Of a DNA stretch of 64,000 nt, positions 8,888-19,768 are shown one piece after another. Position 1 is the first letter of the stretch. The number at the start of each line of letters is the position of its first letter. The stretch lies in NCBI RefSeq assembly GCF_910592395.1, contig NC_088317.1, forward strand, positions 14,634,001 to 14,698,000, written 5' to 3'. Below the pieces are notes generated by a model. It ran no database searches. It worked only from the letters and a program-made list of their open reading frames with translations, and was not told where the DNA came from. Position numbers and translations under genes: made by a program. Source of the DNA: Lineus longissimus (lineage: Eukaryota; Nemertea; Pilidiophora; Heteronemertea; Lineidae).

Positions 8888-10015
8888 TTACAGGCGTTGA
8901 ACGTTCGCCTTACTCACCCAACTGTTGAACTTAGAGGGGTAGCCGTCCCATTTAACAAGGTATTCTTTGGTTCGACCCCCACCCCGTTCTGCAAGTATTC
9001 GTTCGATTTTATAGGTTTTTTCAGGTCTTACATGCACCTTCTGCAATTCCTTTTCGTAGAAAGTGCCTTGAATATTTTCACCCTGCGCGTCCTGAACTGT
9101 ATACACGGGAGGGCGTGCTTTAATATGCCTTTTTATAGTGAAGATTTCGGTTGACCAGTTAGGTAAATAGGATTTTTCGAATAACATTTTTGTCTTACCG
9201 ATTCTAACGTGGTCTCCAACATTAAATTTAAATTTGATATCGTTCAAATACATGTCTTCTCTTGAATAGAGCGTATGCCATACATCCGACGCATTAACAG
9301 CCGTCACCTCGCTGGGCTTTCTCTTTATGCTTCTATGCCATGTATTGTTGTATGAATCCACAAGTTTTTGAAGAACAGGCATGTATGAAACTGTATTCGC
9401 CTCAGTCAGGTATCGAAACATGCGCGATTTCAAACTGCGATTAAAGCGTTCAACTATAGCTGCTTTGACCTCGTTATTCGATGTAAAGAAATGAATATTT
9501 TCTTTTTTAAGGTAGGCTTGAAACCGCTTCCCTAAAAATTCGCCGCCTTTATCGGTCCGCAGGTTTGCAGGTTTCCGTTTCGACTTTGCAAAGATTTTAG
9601 CGAATGCGGACACCTGTTCTTCACCGGTCTTCGTACGTAAAGGCACAACCCATGCGTATTTGGACAATGTATCGATCACAGTGAGGAGATATTTGAAGTT
9701 TTTATTATATTTCGATAGTTTAGACATATCGACGAGATCTGCTTCCCATTGTTCGTCAATGTCTGCGACAACAATACGTCTTCGTTTGAAACGACGTCTG
9801 ATTGGCTTGTGGAGCGTGTATGTGTCTTGAGTTCTTAACCATTTTTTGATTGCGCCGGTCGATACCTTGCTACCGACTGCACGCTTTAAGGCGTCTATAC
9901 CGCCAAAACTACCTGCATGCCCAGGGTCATAATAAGTCCTTTTCAATAATCTGTCTGTTTTCTTACTAGTACCATTGTTCCCAGTCCTCGTTTTTTGGCG
10001 GGTTTTTTTGGCCAT
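8888..10015 (-). CDS. Retroviral-type integrase with C-terminal chromodomain
   Basis: 375 codons. The RNase-H-fold catalytic core has Asp93 (EADLVDM), Asp155 (RTDKGGEF) and Glu189 (AAIVERFNRSLKSR), i.e. an intact DDE set. An SH3-like segment (KFKFNVGDHVRIGK, about 261-274) follows, and then a chromodomain at about 334-375 (YKIERILAERGGG, YLVKWDGYPSKFNSWV), which likely binds methylated histone tails and guides target choice. It inserts the element and makes the 6-bp target duplication. No classical HHCC zinc finger is visible at the N-terminus; that region is highly basic. The start overlaps the upstream gene by 50 bases in another frame. Confidence 0.93.
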   Translation of the reverse strand: MAKKTRQKTRTGNNGTSKKTDRLLKRTYYDPGHAGSFGGIDALKRAVGSKVSTGAIKKWLRTQDTYTLHKPIRRRFKRRRIVVADIDEQWEADLVDMSKLSKYNKNFKYLLTVIDTLSKYAWVVPLRTKTGEEQVSAFAKIFAKSKRKPANLRTDKGGEFLGKRFQAYLKKENIHFFTSNNEVKAAIVERFNRSLKSRMFRYLTEANTVSYMPVLQKLVDSYNNTWHRSIKRKPSEVTAVNASDVWHTLYSREDMYLNDIKFKFNVGDHVRIGKTKMLFEKSYLPNWSTEIFTIKRHIKARPPVYTVQDAQGENIQGTFYEKELQKVHVRPEKTYKIERILAERGGGRTKEYLVKWDGYPSKFNSWVSKANVQRL

Positions 10016-10838
10016 GTTTTCGTCGTGAAGAGGGCGTATCGAATATTGGAGAACCCTGGGTGTGAGATGTCGGTGGAGAGTTCCAAGAAGCTAATGGATT
10101 TCTCCGCTCGGTCTTCGGTGTTTTATTAGCGCTTGCTTTCGGACTGTCACTGAGGCCGAGTCTTTTTTTCCACTCTCTGCTGGTTACCATGTTACCGGAT
10201 ATCACACCCTTCCCGTTTAAATAGGACAGGACAGAATCAACGCCAGCCGGTGTGAGCGTCTGTCGGGCATTAGAAGAAGCATTATGTACGACAGTCTTAA
10301 TATTACTCCCTTTGACGGCGTTGCCGTTTATTGAAATCTCGCCTCTTTCATTCCAATTAAAATTTGGATCATCCGTCAGTGCTTTAACCAACTTTTTCGC
10401 TTTTGCTTTCGAGTAGCCGGGTACTTGCTGCAATATCACATTAGTCGAAAGAGGTGCCTGTTGTACAGGTGTTTTGACACCCGTTTGACTCACTGTCGCT
10501 GTATCAACAGGTTGTGCCTTTGCGGTTGCTGTTACAGGGTGTGTACTAGCAACTGGAGCCGGCTGTATTTCTTGTCGTTGTTGAGCTGTTGGTGCAGGGG
10601 CGTTTAAATCTAAAGACGACGAATGTATCGTTCCCAAATATTTGCGCAGCAATTGTGAATATGCTATCGCCTTATCGTAATCACTCATAGAGGTTGAGGA
10701 CAGTATTTCTTGCATTTCTTGATCAATACCCATCGCACTGTGGGCATGTGGTTTGATGTCTTCTTTGTGGCGCTGTTGATACAGATATTTTTCAACCATT
10801 TCGTGCGGTATAAGCGACATTTTTCGCATCTGACTCAT
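9966..10838 (-). CDS. Conserved-looking Polinton protein of unknown function
   Basis: 290 codons from an ATG. The N-terminus (KMSLIPHEMVEKYLYQQ) resembles a short motif that recurs at the start of a Polinton accessory protein; I know no function for it. A helical part reaches to about residue 75, followed by a Pro/Gln/Ala-rich linker (about 75-135). A compact domain at about 136-235 (LQQVPGYSKAKAKKLVKAL, ISINGNAVKGSNIKTVVHNA, VLSYLNGKGVISG) and a basic tail complete it. It is expressed just before the integrase with a 50-base overlap. A structural or DNA-associated role is an inference from position only. Confidence 0.6.
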   Translation of the reverse strand: MSQMRKMSLIPHEMVEKYLYQQRHKEDIKPHAHSAMGIDQEMQEILSSTSMSDYDKAIAYSQLLRKYLGTIHSSSLDLNAPAPTAQQRQEIQPAPVASTHPVTATAKAQPVDTATVSQTGVKTPVQQAPLSTNVILQQVPGYSKAKAKKLVKALTDDPNFNWNERGEISINGNAVKGSNIKTVVHNASSNARQTLTPAGVDSVLSYLNGKGVISGNMVTSREWKKRLGLSDSPKASANKTPKTERRNPLASWNSPPTSHTQGSPIFDTPSSRRKHGQKNPPKNEDWEQWY

Positions 10839-10850
10839 ATCTGTTGAATA

Positions 10851-10860
10851 TTTTTATAAC
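10851..10860 (-). promoter_or_regulatory. TATA box before the 290-codon gene
   Basis: The minus strand reads GTTATAAAAA about 15 bases before the ATG at 10838. This is very close for a TATA box, so the leader would be short or the match accidental. Confidence 0.3.
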
Positions 10861-10878
10861 GACCGCTATAGCACGTAA

Positions 10879-11205
10879 TTAAACGCCAAAAATACTTCCG
10901 ATGGCTTTGATCACAGGTCCTAGCAATGCTCCTAAAAAGCCACCCTTTTGAATGATCCGTTTACGCTCTCTTAACGACGTCTTCTTGCAAGCTAATTTAC
11001 GCAGAGAGTGCTTGTGTTTCTTCAGACATTTGAACTGATTTCGATTGAGGGGTACGTTCCCTTTTAAACAGTTGCTCGCCGACTCTCCCACGGCATTAAG
11101 GAGGCCTTTATCGGCTGTCTGAAGAATTTTACGTCTCTTCTTAGCCTGGGCTGCCTTCAAAGCCTTCAGTTGATGTACATAATGTTTTATGTGATATTTT
11201 GCCAT
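10879..11205 (-). CDS. Small basic protein, pVI-like (membrane-active)
   Basis: 108 codons. A Lys/Arg-rich helical body (HQLKALKAAQAKKRRKIL; LKGNVPLNRNQFKCLKKHK; SLRKLACKK) ends in a glycine-rich hydrophobic tail (QKGGFLGALLGPVIKAIGSIFGV). Proteins with this exact layout occur in many invertebrate Polintons and have been compared with adenovirus pVI, which disrupts endosomal membranes and links capsid to core. I infer a virion-internal, membrane-active role. It lies between the ATPase gene and the 290-codon gene. Confidence 0.72.
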   Translation of the reverse strand: MAKYHIKHYVHQLKALKAAQAKKRRKILQTADKGLLNAVGESASNCLKGNVPLNRNQFKCLKKHKHSLRKLACKKTSLRERKRIIQKGGFLGALLGPVIKAIGSIFGV

Positions 11206-11262
11206 GTTGAATTGATGCTACGTCACCTGCCAACACGTGCCGAATGTTACACGCTTGGAGTG

Positions 11263-11895
11263 TCATTTTGTTAAGTATACAATTTGATTCTCGCCAGGAA
11301 AGATATTGGTCCTTAAGCGTAAATCGTCGGGTGTTGATGCCTTGAAATCTAAGAATAGATATCCAAAAGGCTGGCGCGTGGCATCATTAAAAGCTTCGCG
11401 CACGGCCTTTGTATTTCCAGGAGAGATTTGCTTAGCCAAATGCGTAATCTGGGACACGTCTCTTGGATTTTTGAATAGCACAAGATAATTCGAATTTAAG
11501 CTTATAGTGCGTTGCTCTCTGCCTTTGTGAAATAAATTTTGAACAATATAAACCACACTCATATTTTGATGGTGACAACCTCTGGTGAATATTTTAGTGA
11601 CTTTTTCGTCAGTTTCACACATCAAATCGTCGATAACGAGCAATGTTCGACTGTCTGCAGGATGATTTTGAGAAAAATTCAGACCCGAGACGAACTCTAC
11701 ATTTGGAAATGCTGTAAATGAGTCCTGCCATTCGCCGCCGTAGCACCAAACGATCCTTTCAGGCGGCGGGTCAATCGTAGACACAGCATTGGCTATCAAT
11801 CTATGCACAAAGACAGACTTTCCACACATAGTGGGTCCTGCCACGAGACATGTGAATGGATGTCTCAAGAGAAGGGCTCCGCTTGAAATATACAT
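11263..11895 (-). CDS. Genome-packaging ATPase (FtsK-HerA / A32-like)
   Basis: 210 codons, the normal size for this family. Walker A is AGPTMCGKS at residues 19-27, Walker B is LLVIDD at 85-90, and an RGCHHQNMSVVYIVQN segment at about 105-120 matches the sensor region of A32-type ATPases. The enzyme pumps the element DNA into preformed capsids. A TATA-like box (11941-11950) lies about 45 bases upstream. Intact. Confidence 0.9.
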   Translation of the reverse strand: MYISSGALLLRHPFTCLVAGPTMCGKSVFVHRLIANAVSTIDPPPERIVWCYGGEWQDSFTAFPNVEFVSGLNFSQNHPADSRTLLVIDDLMCETDEKVTKIFTRGCHHQNMSVVYIVQNLFHKGREQRTISLNSNYLVLFKNPRDVSQITHLAKQISPGNTKAVREAFNDATRQPFGYLFLDFKASTPDDLRLRTNIFPGENQIVYLTK

Positions 11896-11940
11896 GCTGA
11901 GATGTGTGAACTATAATGAGCGAATCAACAACAAAAACAT

Positions 11941-11950
11941 GTCTTTATAG
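11941..11950 (-). promoter_or_regulatory. TATA box upstream of the packaging ATPase
   Basis: The minus strand reads CTATAAAGAC, about 45 bases before the ATG at 11895. Confidence 0.45.
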
Positions 11951-12425
11951 ACTATTTTATTGATAAAAGACGTACACTCTTTCACGTTATATCATGAAAT
12001 GCAGAAATGAGTTGATTATACATATGTTATATACATATATCTATACATATCATATTTACATTAGGGTGAATATCAAGGTATTACCACAGATGGCTGTTTA
12101 CAGATTGTAACTGTGATTACAAGTTAACAGCAGGCTTAATAGAAAAAGAAATGTCACTGTCATTGATTATGTGGACATATACAATGACGGTGACGCTGAT
12201 GTTGATGACGATGATGATGATGATGACTAGAAAATTACACAATAATATTTACAAATGTTGCGGTAAGACATAAACACAAACGAACGCTACATATTCGTGC
12301 TTACAAACTCACAAACAAAACATGAAATGGGTTTTTCATTATGATTTGTGAAAAAATTGAGAATGGGCTTAACAGATCAATGATAGTCATTATTATTATT
12401 ATTATTATCATTATCGTTAACATAG
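11951..12425. other. Intergenic region with simple repeats
   Basis: Between the ATPase promoter and the end of the polymerase gene, AT-rich and non-coding. It holds (ATG)n near 12206-12228 and (ATT)n near 12390-12412, AATAAA-like words that could serve polyadenylation of the polymerase transcript, and no credible open frame. Confidence 0.5.
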
Positions 12426-15400
12426 TTAATAGCCGAAGGGCAAGGTGTAGAAATCGCGGGTCAGGTAACGTTTATCATACACAAGTCCATACTTTTTCAC
12501 TTCGCGAACTGTAGCAATTTTGAAATCCTTCCTTCTCCTTATCTTGTAAGGATTTTCGACGGCAATTGTGTCCGAAAAATTTAAGTTTTGCACCAAATCC
12601 TTCATTGTTTCAAAATTAATTTTTTTACTGTTACTATAATTAAGAGTGAACCCTCTGACTTTGCACACGGTCTCTTGGCTCTCTTTCACACGATACCCGT
12701 AGTTTTTAGGCCCTCCTGATACAAATTCTTCAATGGAATCCCCGCCCAACTCGTCTTTAAAATCACCCAGATAGTCGCCCAGAGGTGGATTGATGTGGTT
12801 CGTGTTTGTTTTGTCATGTACGTAAATAATGCTATCTGTATCAAAATATAGCACCTGTTCCCCTAGTTTTTCCAATTCCTCGTACAATTTCAACCGTGCA
12901 TGAGCGGTTGTGTAAGCTGCGATGACACAATTTGTGTGAGGACAAGGTTCTACGAAATCTGACTTCGCACGGTATTTTAACAAAACGAATTCTTCATTCA
13001 CTAACAGCGAATCGGTGACTTCGATGCTATCATCGGTCAGTTTGTCAACATAAACCTCGGGGCTATCTGTGTATAAAGTCTTCACAAAGTTATTTCGCAT
13101 TCCAAACCTCCCCCAAAGTGAGCAAATACCTGCCTTGAAGGTACAACGCATGCCTGCGTTATATTTGATGTTGTACTTGTCTAAAGTAATGCCCTCGTGT
13201 TTCTCATAATCAGCGATATATTTGTTTTTGTCATCCTCTGTCTCACACCAATCGGGCCACCCGCTAGCTTCCTGCTTCTGTTTCAGAAAAGAGTTTATAA
13301 AACCTGTAAATAACCCACCCTCTTTCGTCACAGGGTCATATTTGCTCGTTTCTTCAAAATCCCAAATTTCGTAGGTTTGCAATAAACTGTAACCCTTTTC
13401 GACCGCTTTTCTGACTTCGAATATAACCCATGTGCCTAGCAACGCGCGTTCATCGTCTGAATGCTCACATATTTTAGACGACGTCTCTGCACACTTCGCG
13501 CAAAGAGGAAACTTTAACTTACCGCCCATTCTCTGAGGTAGTACAGGAAAATACAGGCGTTTTGGCGGTAAAATTTTGCATTTGATTAGACCTTCACACT
13601 TTAGAGGATCTTCAATCTTTTGAAGATTTTCACCGCGGTAGACAACAGGATGCCCTAGTGGATAATGCCTATATTTATTTACATACGGATACAGGGATGT
13701 AAAGTCTACGTACTTGATATTTTCGGTTTCAGTGCATTTATGATACAGTTTCACGGCATTCGTTCGACCCCCGAAAAAAGCTTCTCGGGGGTTAAGAGGC
13801 TCACTGATCTTTAAATCTTCTGCAAATGCCGCTAGTTCGGGGTCCGCCTTAATATCCGCTTTGAATTCGCACTCGCGTTTGGTAATGACTGTATAACCGC
13901 GGTCTATCAGAAAATTACGGCGAAAAATAGTGCGCTCTTGGAGATCGCCCATTGTCGAACCTGTACGCGTGTTCATGGTATCTTTATTAGGAAAACATTC
14001 CGAACAACCGTGATAATAGCACCCATCAAAAGAATATACAACGTTATTTTGCGCGTCCCATCCGTCTACTTTGTAATTCGCAATCGCCTTTTCACCCCCG
14101 TTCTGCGCGTGTTGAATAAAGAGATTCGGCGCTTTTCGCATGACCCATTCCAACCACTTAATACCGATAGCCGACTGCTTGTCGTCTGTATAACCATAGG
14201 GCGGCAGCACTGCAATCGTTTTAGGTTCCATGTAGTTCTGACGATACACTTGACTACACGCAGATGCCATGGTAACGCTTTTTTCAAAGGGGTTCACCTT
14301 CAGAATACTATTAAAATAACGTGCAAAAAGGACACAGCAACGACGTAGAATTGTGACGTCACTTTTGCAATAGGCAAGAAGTTCATCTGCCAAGTTGTAC
14401 GGCTTACCTCTTTGTTTTTCATACCATGTCATAAATTCCTGTCTTCCTTCAGAAGACATACTATCGGGGTCGAAGTACTCCATGGGCGGTATCTCACCGA
14501 CATAATTTTGATTATCTTTTGTATTGAAATGGTGTGGGAACCAGCCTTTTCGACATTCTTTCAGATTGAATGTTTTCGGCAATGAACTCAGTGGCATAGT
14601 CAGATAACTCAGCGAATCAAGAAATTTTACACCGCATGCTTCGAATGCAAGGTATTTCAAGCCTACCTGTATAACGTTTGTGGGTTTTATACCAACGCTG
14701 TGAAGATACTGGATGATGAAAAAAGCATCATACCCTCTGCTGTTGTGAGCGATTGCCACCCTCCCCCTATTTTTACCATTGAATAGCCATTTACAAAACT
14801 CAGACACCGTGTCCTCCCCCTTGAAGACGCATTCTTCACGCCTCTCCCGACACAAAATACACTGCGTGTCTCCGTCATTTTCAACTTTTTCTTCATCGCC
14901 ACAATGATAACAGCAACGCTGTGCAACACACAGATTGGGCACGTGCTCCTTTGAACCATCACACAATACCCTCTCCTGCGTGGATTCAAAATCATAAAAT
15001 ACAAAATTCATGTTATATATAGGATCGCCAGGTTCCGGTTCCTTTCTCACGATTTTTTTAATGTAACAATCGTGTGCGAAAGGCCTGTGGTCTTCGCAAG
15101 TACAACAATATGAATTGTAGCAAATATGCTTCACACGTGCGTCATAAACCTTTGCACATGTTTTGCATTTTTTAAAGATATCACACACGCTGTGTTCGCG
15201 GGCATTTTTGTCGAGATGTCTATCATAACACTGATCGCTTTTAAAAACACGCATGCACACCGTGCAATTCTTCCATTTGTCAATAGGACAAACCGTATCA
15301 CTTTTGCAACAAGTACAGGTTCGATCGCATACATGCGTTTTATAGTTCTGATATCCAGTATCGCAATGCGCACAAAAATAGGCTTTCTCCAAAAACCCTG

Positions 15401-16378
15401 TCATCGTTGTTATAGGGGCGTAATGATCGCCATAATGATAGATATTCAAACGATGCTTCGCGGGGGGCCCTTTAAAGCATATACCGTCCATAAAAAGCGT
15501 GGAAAATACAACTAACTGAAAATCGGGCATCAAGTATTTTTGAAATAGGCGCACCTCTGGAATACCACATTTCCGTTTGGGCACACCCGCTTCTTCATGA
15601 AGTTCGGATGCTAAACGGAGTTGATGTTTATCAGACCCTTGTCGGATAGCAGAATAATTAGGATCTTTTAGAGCGCGGGCTCTTGCCGTTACGATTGCAC
15701 GGGCCAAGCAGAGGGTGTCATTGTTTTTAATTTCAACAAAAGTAGTTTTGTCTTTCACTCTCTGCTTGGGACATGCAATACCCCTGGCATACAAACCACC
15801 GATCGGTAATTTAACATGAATGAAGCTAACATGAAATACACCCTTAAAGAGCCATGCATCGTTGGATTGTGTTACCCTTTCTAAATGAGTAAGAACCCTC
15901 TCCACGGTCATCAGATCGGGAGCTATGAAAGGGATACTTATATGTTTCAAACCATCACCCGAAATGATAAGTCTGACCCTGTCTTGAGACTCTGCGTTCT
16001 TCATGAGGGTGGCCAAAAGTTCCGAAAAGGCATTTGACAGGTGAAATAGGACATCATTGTACGATGAACTTTTTTGTAAACCATCGACTTTGATATCCAT
16101 TTCAATTCCATTCTGTCGATATTTTGGAATGTATTTTTCACGTGTTGACACTACCTGAAAAACAGGTTGTATGTGTTCGCGAGCCTCATCAGTGTCAGAG
16201 TCAAACTCATCATCATCAGCACTAGTGTTATCACAGTCATCGTCATCATCACCACCATCATCAACAGCGTCACCTTTGGCTTCAGCAATACGAGTATTTT
16301 GTGCCAGACGCCTGTTACCTCCAGACTGCAACAACGTCAAGGGCCTATTTTGTTGTGACGGCCTAAATCTAAAAAAGA
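12426..16378 (-). CDS. Protein-primed DNA polymerase B, main (last) exon
   Basis: Family-B polymerase of the protein-primed type that replicates Polintons. In coding order I see an acidic N-region, a cysteine-rich zinc-binding region (about nt 15390-15090), exonuclease motif I YDFEST (nt ~14985), Exo II NSRGYDAFF (~14730), Exo III YCKSDVTILRR (~14355), polymerase motif A DFTSLYPYV (~13700), motif B SLWGRFGMR (~13110) and motif C YFDTDS (~12840). No ATG lies near the 5' end of this frame; the first in-frame ATG is about 80 residues in and the frame runs back to a stop. An acceptor (CACATCAG) at 16379-16386 fits in phase with the donor at 16530, so I treat 16378 as the exon edge. Confidence 0.9.
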
Positions 16379-16392
16379 CTGATGTGACGCGA

Positions 16393-16462
16393 CGTTACGC
16401 TCCGGGGAATCGGGGACTTTTAAAGGATACGGGCTATTGACAGTATTCCCTGGAGCGTAACG
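16393..16462 (-). other. Inverted repeat inside the proposed last polymerase intron
   Basis: Bases 16393-16410 and 16445-16462 are complementary at 17 of 18 positions, with a 34-base loop. This gives a strong RNA hairpin inside the proposed 152-base intron 16379-16530. It could present or hide the acceptor site. Confidence 0.6.
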
Positions 16463-16530
16463 AGCTCCGACATCCGAAGGCTCCGCTATATTGCCCTCAG
16501 ATAAAAGACTCCTCAGAATCGGGCGCTCAC

Positions 16531-18927
16531 CTTCGGGCGTACATTTTTTTTTCTTCTGCTGACGAAAAGGAATTTTCCGTTTAGGTTTTTTGTACAAAGG
16601 GTACACGTAAGCGTCTGAAGTCGTTGCGACTTGAGAGGTGTGAAGAACCTCTGTGTTAGATCGCTCCGGTTCAGGCAATGTTTCGAGAGCCATTTGAAGG
16701 TCAACATCATCGTTGTTTTGACTGCTCTGGACCGTCTCAAGTCCCAACTGTCCATTCGCAAGATAATCAAACAGCTTCGTGCAATTCTGAAGCTGTTCAA
16801 CTATTTTCCTGTCCAGTTCCTTTTCATCAGCAACAGAAAATGTAGGGGTTGATAGCGTTGGAGGTGATACCGTCTGTGAGGTGTGTTCACCTGTGTCACA
16901 CGATACCATTTGGACCATATCACAGGATAGCAAGTCCATTAGATCAGGATAATCTGAGGTATCATGGGTCACAGGTAAACCCTCGATAGGGTTAACAGGT
17001 GGCACGCAATACTCGTTTGCGTCTAGCTGCGGTTCCTGCCGTTGCTGCTGCTGCTGCGGTTCATTAGCAGATGGAGACGGGCTAAGTAACCAAGGTAAAG
17101 CCCCTTCACCCTCTTGCAACGGCACTGCACCTGGCGCTCCAGGAGGTGTAAGGGGAAAATATAGACTAGCGTCTATATCATAAGGGGCCGCATCGGCTGA
17201 AACAACCGCAGCAACGGCATCAATACATGTATACGACCCTGGAATTTGTGAAGGGGCGATGCGTTCCTCAGAGGGGGTGTCGGGAATTATAATTACCTCC
17301 TCTGCATTAGCACCTCTAGACGGGGAAGAAGAAGAAGAGGCAGAAGTGCTCTGCACAGAATGTAATACCTGTTCTGACTCCCCCTCACATTTGTGCACAT
17401 CTTCCTCAATATTATCATTATCATTTGCTCTAATGAAAGGGTTGATTTGTTGAACAACCTTGTCATACTCATGCGGCTCATGCATTGCACTTGGTAGTCC
17501 AAACCTCCCCTTCGATGTCCTCTCGTTTAGTATGGTGTTCACGACACCCATCAGACGGTCCACGGCTGTTTTAGAACCTATATGAAAAGAGGAAAATGTG
17601 TTGGTTAATTTACATACATGAAGGAATACATACAACTTCATTGATCCATGCTCTAGAACATTGCTATTGCATCAACATGCACACGCACAATACATGTTCC
17701 TTAATAGTCCTTGATATATCATTATCATCATCTTCATGAAATATATACATACCTTGCATTTGGGTGTCGTCGTCGTCGTCTGTCTTATCACTAGGGGTAG
17801 GTGGTGGTGGGTGCCCTGCGGCTGCGGTCGTAGTTGACGCTGGAAGTGCATGTGATGATTTTCTTTTTTTCGTGGAACTGCACATCTGTGTTTTCGATGT
17901 TTCTGAAAGCATGGAGGGTATGCAACTGTAAATCGGATTCGTGTGATGGAACAATGATTATTACAAAATAAACTTTCAATCAAACATGTGTTCACAGAGA
18001 TCTAGTGAAGTTTTTTTTTAGATATCAAAATACATGGATGTCTTAATTTTTCTACTGTATGTGCGGTTCTTAACGCATGTATGTATATATACGCATACAT
18101 ACTGTTCTTTGTAAACCTACCTTGTTTGTCTGTTTTTTTCTGTAGGCCTCTCCCTGTTGGACCTGACACTACAGGTAGTTTTGGCGCCTGGGCAGTGGGT
18201 AGCGGGTGTTCTAGTGTGGCTTTTCGTTTCTTCTTCTTGTTAAGAGCCAAACCTGTAATGTTGAACATAGAACGTTAAACAGTATTTACAATTATCATTA
18301 TTATTATAAAAAATAAACGTATTGTGGTTACTAACAGTGGCACATATGCAGAATAATAGCGGTATGATGAGACTTACGAGAAGGTCTTTTCCTTTTTCGT
18401 TCAACCGTTACCCAAGGCGTCGCATCCGTAAATTCGTCCTCTGAATCTATGAGTCCTGTCAAATAGAAAGAATTATGACACCTGTTACATTATGATCTGT
18501 ATGAATAACAGCAAAAAAAACGTGACATGTTGGGGTTTTTTCAAACAGTGTTTCGTAATTTGGACTAGTGACGCATACATTATTCCATAATTAAACCTGA
18601 CGTTGAAGCGTATGCTCCATGTGGATCGAAAATCGATTGCCTGTGCGTGTGTGGGGTTGCCGTATGTACAGAGTCAACATAGGGTTAACACCTATGAAAT
18701 TCATGATTGCATCTTCCTGTGTGGTTAATGGCTATTAAAATCAACTCACCAACGCTAGCGTCTTTTCCGGTCACTGCATCTGCATAACTAAACTTCTTGA
18801 ACATTTTTACAGGTTTTCGCTGGAAAAAAAAAAAGCCCTGTATTATACTCTCTGCACACCTGATAATATGATATGTCGGACGTCAAAATGAAAACAAACT
18901 TACCCTTTCCACATTAAATGATGCCAT
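16531..18927 (-). CDS. Six 5' exons, probable N-terminal extension of polymerase B
   Basis: A chain of frames with consensus splice sites. Exons: 18904-18927 (starts at ATG), 18750-18819, 18378-18455, 18121-18252, 17753-17902 and 16531-17577. All donors begin GT (GTAAGT, GTGAGT, GTAAGT, GTAGGT, GTATGT, GTGAGC) and all acceptors are pyrimidine-rich ending AG. Lengths are 24, 70, 78, 132, 150 and 1047, and the reading phase is kept throughout. Exons 2-5 encode a Lys/Ser/Pro-rich, probably disordered chain with nuclear-localisation-like KKKRK clusters; exon 6 is Ser/Pro/Gln-rich and acidic. If exon 6 joins 16378 the total is a multiple of three and the polymerase gains about 500 disordered residues. 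Alternatively exon 6 reads through to a stop at 16337, giving a separate regulatory-like protein. Confidence 0.7.
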
Positions 18928-19017
18928 GCCTTTTCTCTATAGACACACATTTTGTTGTTTTTTTTACACAATATACAAGTTCGGTTCTGACATCGCATAA
19001 TTGCGTACTATAATATT

Positions 19018-19680
19018 TTAATACATAGTATCCTTAAATACCAAGTAAAAGTTAGTGTCATTCGCGTAATATGCAGTCCGACAACTATGCAAAATGAACC
19101 ACTGCCTCGGGGCTATTTCGATTTTAATAATTTGCATTGTGTCTCGTTCAATAACTGTAACACGTGAGTCATCGGCCATTTCAACACATGTCACCACCCC
19201 TGGCACCACGATGACACCCTCGCAACTGCCTAATTCAGGGTTATACGCTGTGAATGCAAACTCAAGGGATTTTCTCACATAACATGGCGGACACCTTTGC
19301 AATACAGATTTTCCATTTTGCTGCAGTTCCCAGCCTTCATCTCGAGATAGAGCGTGAATGTCAGGATATTTTGCAAGATATTCTATGCATTCAACAGCTG
19401 TCCGAACCGTTGTTCTTTGCATTTTAAAAATCTCAAGCATCTCAAAAGGTCCATATTTCTGCTTTACAGGGATGGTGCGATTTAGACAGAAAAGCGTACT
19501 GTTAATCATTACATTGCCAAGAGACACCTTTTTTACATTTTCATTTTGATCCATCAAATCATCATAGACTTTCTGGCCTACAATATACACACTTGACACA
19601 GGTTCTTTGCCACGTACAGTAAACCGCTCATGCAGCACAAAATTAAGCGATGCTTTGACGGGTACGGGTAGACCATTCAT
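19018..19680 (-). CDS. Hypothetical Polinton protein, 221 residues
   Basis: Open frame with an ATG at 19678-19680 in a reasonable context; the frame also extends upstream to 19716 with no further ATG, so a spliced start is possible. No family recognised. Visible features are several cysteines, a CPPCYV motif near residue 140, and alternating hydrophobic strands (EGVIVVPGVVTCVEM, SRVTVIERDTMQIIKIEI) suggesting a beta-rich C-terminal half. It lies upstream of the polymerase exons, in the region where Polintons carry lineage-specific accessory genes. Confidence 0.5.
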   Translation of the reverse strand: MNGLPVPVKASLNFVLHERFTVRGKEPVSSVYIVGQKVYDDLMDQNENVKKVSLGNVMINSTLFCLNRTIPVKQKYGPFEMLEIFKMQRTTVRTAVECIEYLAKYPDIHALSRDEGWELQQNGKSVLQRCPPCYVRKSLEFAFTAYNPELGSCEGVIVVPGVVTCVEMADDSRVTVIERDTMQIIKIEIAPRQWFILHSCRTAYYANDTNFYLVFKDTMY

Positions 19681-19768
19681 GATGACTGCCTGACATTGAA
19701 TGACACCACAACACACATTATGAGGTTTTTATCAGCTGCTTGAATACTGCGTTGGAGCCCCGGCATTA

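Noticed and set aside
13938-15515. Open frames on the strand opposite the polymerase
   Set aside because: Shadows of the strongly biased polymerase sequence; no motifs.
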